64,000 nucleotides of DNA, from assembly GCA_020073385.1 (NCBI GenBank), contig JAIQFH010000026.1, forward strand, positions 1 through 64,000, written 5' to 3'. Origin of the DNA: Terriglobia bacterium (GTDB taxonomy: Bacteria > Acidobacteriota > Terriglobia > Terriglobales > Acidobacteriaceae). Position numbers and translations under genes: made by a program. The notes under the pieces are model-generated. The model had not been told where the DNA came from. It worked only from the letters and a program-made list of their open reading frames with translations, and searched no databases. Each line of letters begins with the position of its first letter. Position 1 is the first letter of the stretch. Shown here piece by piece: positions 59,781 through 64,000 of the stretch.

Positions 59781-62432
59781 TTACTCCGGCAAGGTCGCCG
59801 CGGTATCCAGAGTGAACTGCGCCGCAATCCCTGCGGGCCTGGTGCGGCCGCCTGGCTGTCCGCCCCCGATCCAGGCCTGCACGTTCCCGGGCACGATGCG
59901 GCGTTGACCGGACTCATCCACGATGCTCAGATCACGATCCCGCAGAGTGAACTGCACCGTCTGTTTCTGACCGGGCTCCAGACGGATTCGCTTGAATGCC
60001 TTCAGAGCGCGCAGCGGTGCACCGGGTACGCCGGGATGAGTGAGATAAACCTGCACCACTTCGTCACCGGCTTTGCCGCCGGTGTTGCTCACGTCCACGG
60101 ACAATGTGACTTCAGTTGACGGACCGCTACCCTTGTCAGCGCGAGCGTTCGCATATTCGAACGTGGTGAAACTCAGACCGTAGCCAAACGGATAAAGCGG
60201 TTCACCATCGAAATAGAGGTAGGTACGTTTGCTCATCGAGTAGTCGTCGAATGCGGGAAGTTGAGCGACAGATTTGTAGAACGTCACAGGCAAGCGTCCC
60301 GCAGGACTGAAGTCGCCCGCAAGCAGCCCCGCGACGGCGGTTCCGCCCTCCTCGCCCGGGTACCACGCTTCAACGATGGCCGGCACATGCTCGTCTGCCC
60401 AATTGACAGAGAGGGCGCTGCCATTCATCAAAACGAGGACAACCGGTTTACCCGCAGCCTGGATACGCTCGAGCATTTGTTCCTGCGGAGCAGGTAGATC
60501 GAGTTTGGTTCGATCGCCGCCGGAGAAGCCTTCGGCCTGAACCTTCATCTCCTCGCCTTCGATGCGCGGAGAGAGTCCGGCCACCATGACCACCAGATCG
60601 GCTTTGCGCGCGGCTTCCACGGCATCTTGTCCGTTGTGGCTGGGAGGGCTCCAGATGAACTGCGCATTGCCGATGCTGCTGCGCTGGTAGAACTCAATCT
60701 TTACCGGATATTTGTGTTGGCTTTCCAGGGGAACTTTGGCCGTGATGGTTGTGGCGGGCTCGTGGTCCGTCCAGTCTTCAGCCACGAGTTTTCCATCGAT
60801 CCAGACACGATAGCCATCCTGCCCGGTGAATCCGATGGTGTACTCCCCGGACTCGGAGGGTACGAGAACTCCGCTCCAGCGCGCCGAGTACGCACCGGGA
60901 AATTCATGCGAGGGGTTGGTCACGTCGGCGACGCGGTCAACTGTGCGATCAAGTCGCTTCACTGCAGGCGAACCGTTGAGCGTCTCGTTGGTAAAATATT
61001 CCGCCGCCAGGCCGTGCTCCTTGCATGACCCCTCAGGACAAAGGGCCTCCGCCGGAACGGTGAGCATCACAGGGCCAACCAACCCGACCCCTTCGACGTA
61101 GGTCACTTTCGCGGTAGAGAACCGCTTGCGGATACCGTCGAGCACGGTCACCGGATGCGAAGGCGTTCCAGTGTAGTTGCCCACAAGGGCATCCAGATTG
61201 GTCGCGTTCGGACCGACGACCGCGATCGTCTTAGGTTCCTGCTTCAGCGGGAGAAGACCATTTTCATTCTTGAGCAGTACGATAGACTCCTGCGCCATCC
61301 GAAGCGCAAGCTGACGATGAGCGGGAGTGTCATTGTCGGCAGGTGAAATCTTCGAGTAGGGATCGCTGTCACGAGGATCGAACATGCCCAGCCGGAAACG
61401 GGTGGTGAACAAGCGGCGCAACGTCTGATCGATTACTGACTCGGGAAGAAGCCCGTGACGAACCGCCCCCAGAATGGCCTCGGGATGCGTGGTCATGTGG
61501 TTGCGGTAATCTCCGCAAATGTTATCCATTCCGGCCGTGAACGCGGCGGCGACGCCCTCTTCGGCATTCGGCTTGTAGTGGTGTCCCTCGAAGATGTCTG
61601 CTACGGCCCCGCAATCGGAAACGACGTATCCTTGAAAACCCCACTTCTGGCGGAGGTACTCGTCCAGAAGCATCTTGCTCGCGCATGCGGGAACGCCATC
61701 CACTGCGTTGTAGGCGCACATCACGGAGTCGGCCTTGCCCTCGGTCACCGTGGCGCGGAACGCCGGCAGATATGTGTCCTGCAAATCGTGAGGTGAAACT
61801 TCGATATTCACGAAGTGCCGAGTCGATTCCGGACCGCTGTGGACGGCGAAATGCTTGGGCGTCGCGACTACCTTGATATATTTCGGATCGTTGCCTTGAA
61901 GCCCTGTGACGAAGGCGATGCCGATTCTTGAAGTCAGGTAAGGATCTTCGCCATAGGTCTCCTGGCCCCGTCCCCAGCGCGGGTCGCGAAAGATGTTGAT
62001 GTTAGGAGACCACGCGGTCAGGCCACGGTACCAGTCGGCGGTGCCGTCGGGATGCAGGCTGGCATAGTACTTGGCCCGAAATTCCGTACTGATGACATCG
62101 GCGGCACCATGCATGAGAGACTCGTCAAAGGTGGCCGCCATTCCAATCGCCTGTGGAAACACGGTGGCGTATCCAGCGCGGGCCACGCCATGCAGGCCCT
62201 CGTTCCACCAGTTGTAGGCCGGAACGCCCAGGCGCGGAATCGCTGCGGACTTGTTTCCCAGCTGCGAAACCTTCTCCTCCAGCGTCATACGCGAAATCAA
62301 GTCGTCGATGCGGCGCTCCATCGGAAGCGAAGTGTCTTTGTAAGCGGCGTTCGCGGGTGGCTGTGCTTGCCCATGCGCTAATGAACTGAAGCCAATCACG
62401 AGAATGAGGAAAAAAGCGGTGCCGGTTTTCAT
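59781..62432 (-). CDS. GH3 glycosidase with PA14 domain
   Basis: An 883-residue secreted family-3 hydrolase with a signal peptide (TAFFLILVIGFSSLAHGQ). The N-terminal barrel has its nucleophile at D273 (GYVVSDCGAV). A PA14 domain (about 470-600; GFTGQDGYRVWIDGKLVAE) is inserted in the second domain, and an Fn3-like domain ends the protein. SDCGAV is seen in beta-xylosidases and related enzymes, so xylo-oligosaccharides are likely substrates, but beta-glucosidase activity cannot be excluded. It could work with the GH10 xylanase at 39361. Confidence 0.9.
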   Translation of the reverse strand: MKTGTAFFLILVIGFSSLAHGQAQPPANAAYKDTSLPMERRIDDLISRMTLEEKVSQLGNKSAAIPRLGVPAYNWWNEGLHGVARAGYATVFPQAIGMAATFDESLMHGAADVISTEFRAKYYASLHPDGTADWYRGLTAWSPNINIFRDPRWGRGQETYGEDPYLTSRIGIAFVTGLQGNDPKYIKVVATPKHFAVHSGPESTRHFVNIEVSPHDLQDTYLPAFRATVTEGKADSVMCAYNAVDGVPACASKMLLDEYLRQKWGFQGYVVSDCGAVADIFEGHHYKPNAEEGVAAAFTAGMDNICGDYRNHMTTHPEAILGAVRHGLLPESVIDQTLRRLFTTRFRLGMFDPRDSDPYSKISPADNDTPAHRQLALRMAQESIVLLKNENGLLPLKQEPKTIAVVGPNATNLDALVGNYTGTPSHPVTVLDGIRKRFSTAKVTYVEGVGLVGPVMLTVPAEALCPEGSCKEHGLAAEYFTNETLNGSPAVKRLDRTVDRVADVTNPSHEFPGAYSARWSGVLVPSESGEYTIGFTGQDGYRVWIDGKLVAEDWTDHEPATTITAKVPLESQHKYPVKIEFYQRSSIGNAQFIWSPPSHNGQDAVEAARKADLVVMVAGLSPRIEGEEMKVQAEGFSGGDRTKLDLPAPQEQMLERIQAAGKPVVLVLMNGSALSVNWADEHVPAIVEAWYPGEEGGTAVAGLLAGDFSPAGRLPVTFYKSVAQLPAFDDYSMSKRTYLYFDGEPLYPFGYGLSFTTFEYANARADKGSGPSTEVTLSVDVSNTGGKAGDEVVQVYLTHPGVPGAPLRALKAFKRIRLEPGQKQTVQFTLRDRDLSIVDESGQRRIVPGNVQAWIGGGQPGGRTRPAGIAAQFTLDTAATLPE

Positions 62433-62594
62433 GAAGTCCCCCGATAGTAATTGCCGAGAGCAGTTTGGCGATGAGTTAAGAGACTGCGGATTCGAGGAAA
62501 GACGAACGGAATTCAGGATGCGAGATCACCTCACGCGCAACAATATAGCAGTTTGTTCCGATTGGAGCCGCTAGAGCAGCTGCGAATGAACTGC

Positions 62595-63719
62595 TTAAAC
62601 AGGCAACTGTTCCTGCATCCAGCCCGGAGTTTCCAGTTTCGGGTCGCTGGTCAGATCGATCACCAACCGTTCCAGCACCATGCGTTTGCTCACGGGATTG
62701 GAGCGCAGAGCGAGATCGGCTTTCGCCACCAGGCGGATCGCACGCGTAAGTTCCCGGCGGTTCTTGTAGCGGCGCGCCTGTTTGATGATGTCGTCGGCGG
62801 CGAAGGGTGGAACCCGAAATCCCTGCCACAGCGCGGCCCACAGCATCCGCTGGTCGCGGACATTGCGTTCGAGAATCACCAGCATCTGGCGGAAGGTTTT
62901 CGCCAGCATGTAGATGTGTCCGATCGCGGCCTCTTCCCCTTCGCCGGAGAGCAGAATCGCATCAAGCACTTCAAGTGCGCGCACGCGGTCTTTGCCCGAG
63001 ATCGCATCGGTCAGTTCGTAGAGCGAACGCTGCTTGGCCGCGAGCACCATGGTCTCGACATCGCCCAGCGTGATGCGTTTCTTTTCGCCGACATAGAGGA
63101 TCAGCTTCTCCAGTTCGTTGGAGATCATCATCATGTCGCCGCCAAGCGCATCAACCAACTCGCGAGCGCCGTCAGCGTCGATCTTCACTCCGCGGCCGGT
63201 GCAGTAGTCCGTGATCCATCGCACCGCATCGCCTTCTTCCACGCGTGCCAGTTCTACAATGCCGCAGTACTGGCCCAGAGTGTCGCGGATGCGCTGGTAG
63301 CGTTCCTTGTCCTGCATCTCCATCTTGCGGACGTCGGCGGGAATGCTGATGTGGTCGGCGACGAAAACGAGGAGCGCGTCAGGATTAGGATTCTTGCAGT
63401 ACTCTTCGATCGCGGCCAGTTTCTCCTCGTTGGAGCCACGGCCAAAAAGATTCTTCACGCCGCGCACGAAGAACACTTGAAACGGAGCCATGAGCGAAGG
63501 CGTGCGCGCGCGGTCCAGAACCTCGGCCAAATCCGTTTCGGCAAGGTCGAATTCAAAAAAGCTGAAGTCCCGCAGATCGGCGGGAACCAGGTGTTCGAGA
63601 ATGGCATCACGAAAACGCTTGCGGAAAAAAGCCTCGTCGCCCACGAACACGTAAGCCGGACGCATCTTGCGCGATTGAAGCTCGCTCACAAAACGATCGG
63701 CTTGGGCGAAAGCGCGCAT
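62595..63719 (-). CDS. holA: DNA polymerase III subunit delta
   Basis: A 374-residue clamp-loader subunit. RPAYVFVGDEAFFRKRFRDA is the standard opening, with an AAA+-like fold lacking a working P-loop as in all HolA proteins, and the C-terminal collar region RRYKNRRELTRAIRLVAKAD. The length is slightly more than the usual 340. It opens the sliding clamp on DNA as part of the loader. Confidence 0.92.
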   Translation of the reverse strand: MRAFAQADRFVSELQSRKMRPAYVFVGDEAFFRKRFRDAILEHLVPADLRDFSFFEFDLAETDLAEVLDRARTPSLMAPFQVFFVRGVKNLFGRGSNEEKLAAIEEYCKNPNPDALLVFVADHISIPADVRKMEMQDKERYQRIRDTLGQYCGIVELARVEEGDAVRWITDYCTGRGVKIDADGARELVDALGGDMMMISNELEKLILYVGEKKRITLGDVETMVLAAKQRSLYELTDAISGKDRVRALEVLDAILLSGEGEEAAIGHIYMLAKTFRQMLVILERNVRDQRMLWAALWQGFRVPPFAADDIIKQARRYKNRRELTRAIRLVAKADLALRSNPVSKRMVLERLVIDLTSDPKLETPGWMQEQLPV

Positions 63720-63820
63720 TAGAATTCGTTTCCTGCCAGCATGGTCGACTTACGCACCGACTTCGACTTTAGCAAAGGGTAGCCTGTTCGCATAGTAGCG
63801 TGCTTGTACTCACCGTAGCT

Positions 63821-63858
63821 GTCGAGTTGCGCTCGACAGACAGCCGAGGGCGGCTGTC
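63821..63858. repeat. Twin hairpin repeat after the thioredoxin-like gene
   Basis: GTCGAG-TTGCG-CTCGAC (63821-63837) is followed by GACAGCCG-AGGG-CGGCTGTC (63839-63858). The second matches a hairpin often found between acidobacterial genes. It may double as the terminator of the thioredoxin-like gene read leftward, but no T-run is present. Confidence 0.65.
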
Positions 63859-63869
63859 CCCACAAAAAC

Positions 63870-64000
63870 CTACAGCTTGGATAAGAACTGCATGACTTCC
63901 GGTGATTCCCAGTTAATGGGCCCCACAACCTTCCGCCGCAGCACGCCCTGCCGGTCGATGATGTAGCTTTCCGGCCAACCGGACGTGCCGTACATCCCCG
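63870..64000 (-). CDS. TlpA/ResA-like thioredoxin, C-terminal part
   Basis: The gene runs off the right edge; only the last about 43 residues are visible. They read YGTSGWPESYIIDRQGVLRR, followed by a short tail ending in the stop codon at 63870-63872. This is the cis-Pro strand and final helix of a TlpA/ResA-type thioredoxin fold, a periplasmic thiol-disulphide protein often linked to cytochrome maturation. The CxxC motif would lie outside the window. Confidence 0.75.
   Translation of the reverse strand, partial: GMYGTSGWPESYIIDRQGVLRRKVVGPINWESPEVMQFLSKL

Noticed and set aside
62553-63722. Open frame on plus (389 codons) opposite holA
   Set aside because: Fully covered by holA, no recognisable protein, no ribosome site.

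Overview
The window looks like a chromosome segment of an Acidobacteriota bacterium (probably class Terriglobia, subdivision 1). The basis is its fairly high GC content, the mix of Gram-negative export systems with type IV pilus genes, small zinc-ribbon/GAF/PilZ proteins of a kind common in that phylum, GH109 and GH3/GH10 glycosidases, and the style of its intergenic hairpin repeats. This is inference from gene content; there is no rRNA gene in the window and I recognised no tRNA gene.

Layout. 1-1300: wreckage of two IS110-family elements joined head to head, with a long non-coding stretch before the first transposase fragment. 1696-9048: ferrochelatase, a cytidylate-kinase-like protein, an EmrB/EmrA/TolC-type drug efflux operon on the minus strand, then a lone TonB C-terminal domain protein and a PilZ protein. 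9207-18702: a compact plus-strand operon holding the oxidative and non-oxidative pentose phosphate pathway (tkt, tal, pgi, gnd, zwf, glk, pgl). 18845-30333: a small zinc-site protein, an RND efflux operon (outer-membrane factor, adaptor, pump), two single-pass membrane zinc-ribbon proteins (one with a GAF domain, one with a Sel1-like tail), and two separate pairs of tiny LuxR-type DNA-binding proteins with the same A-then-B order. 30846-38205: a type IV pilus motor operon on the minus strand (pilB, pilT, pilC, pilS, pilR). 38532-44112: a MagIII-like DNA glycosylase, a GH10 xylanase, and an NtrY/NtrX-type two-component pair whose regulator has an altered sigma-54 contact loop. 44115-49591: an RsbW-like ATPase and the housekeeping block era, corC, ybeY, phoH, then rpsT with a clear promoter and terminator. 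49967-55014: three very small proteins, a GH109-like secreted oxidoreductase-fold glycosidase, a NagX-like membrane acyltransferase and glgC. 55220-64000: arylamine N-acetyltransferase, an SRA-HNH candidate modification-dependent nuclease, two OsmC-family proteins around a GlxA-type regulator, a GH3 glycosidase with a PA14 insert, holA, and the C-terminal end of a TlpA/ResA-like thioredoxin cut by the window edge.

How it fits together. The sugar genes form a route from glucose (glk) through glucose 6-phosphate to pentoses and NADPH, with pgi linking to glycolysis. GH10 and GH3 could feed it from xylan-type polymers, and glgC diverts glucose 1-phosphate to glycogen. The pilus operon carries its own PilS/PilR control. 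The most unusual material is the paired mini-LuxR regulators, the SRA-HNH nuclease, the IS110 seam with its possible bridge-RNA region, the NtrX-like protein with a GSFPGA loop, and several intergenic dyads and hairpin repeats.
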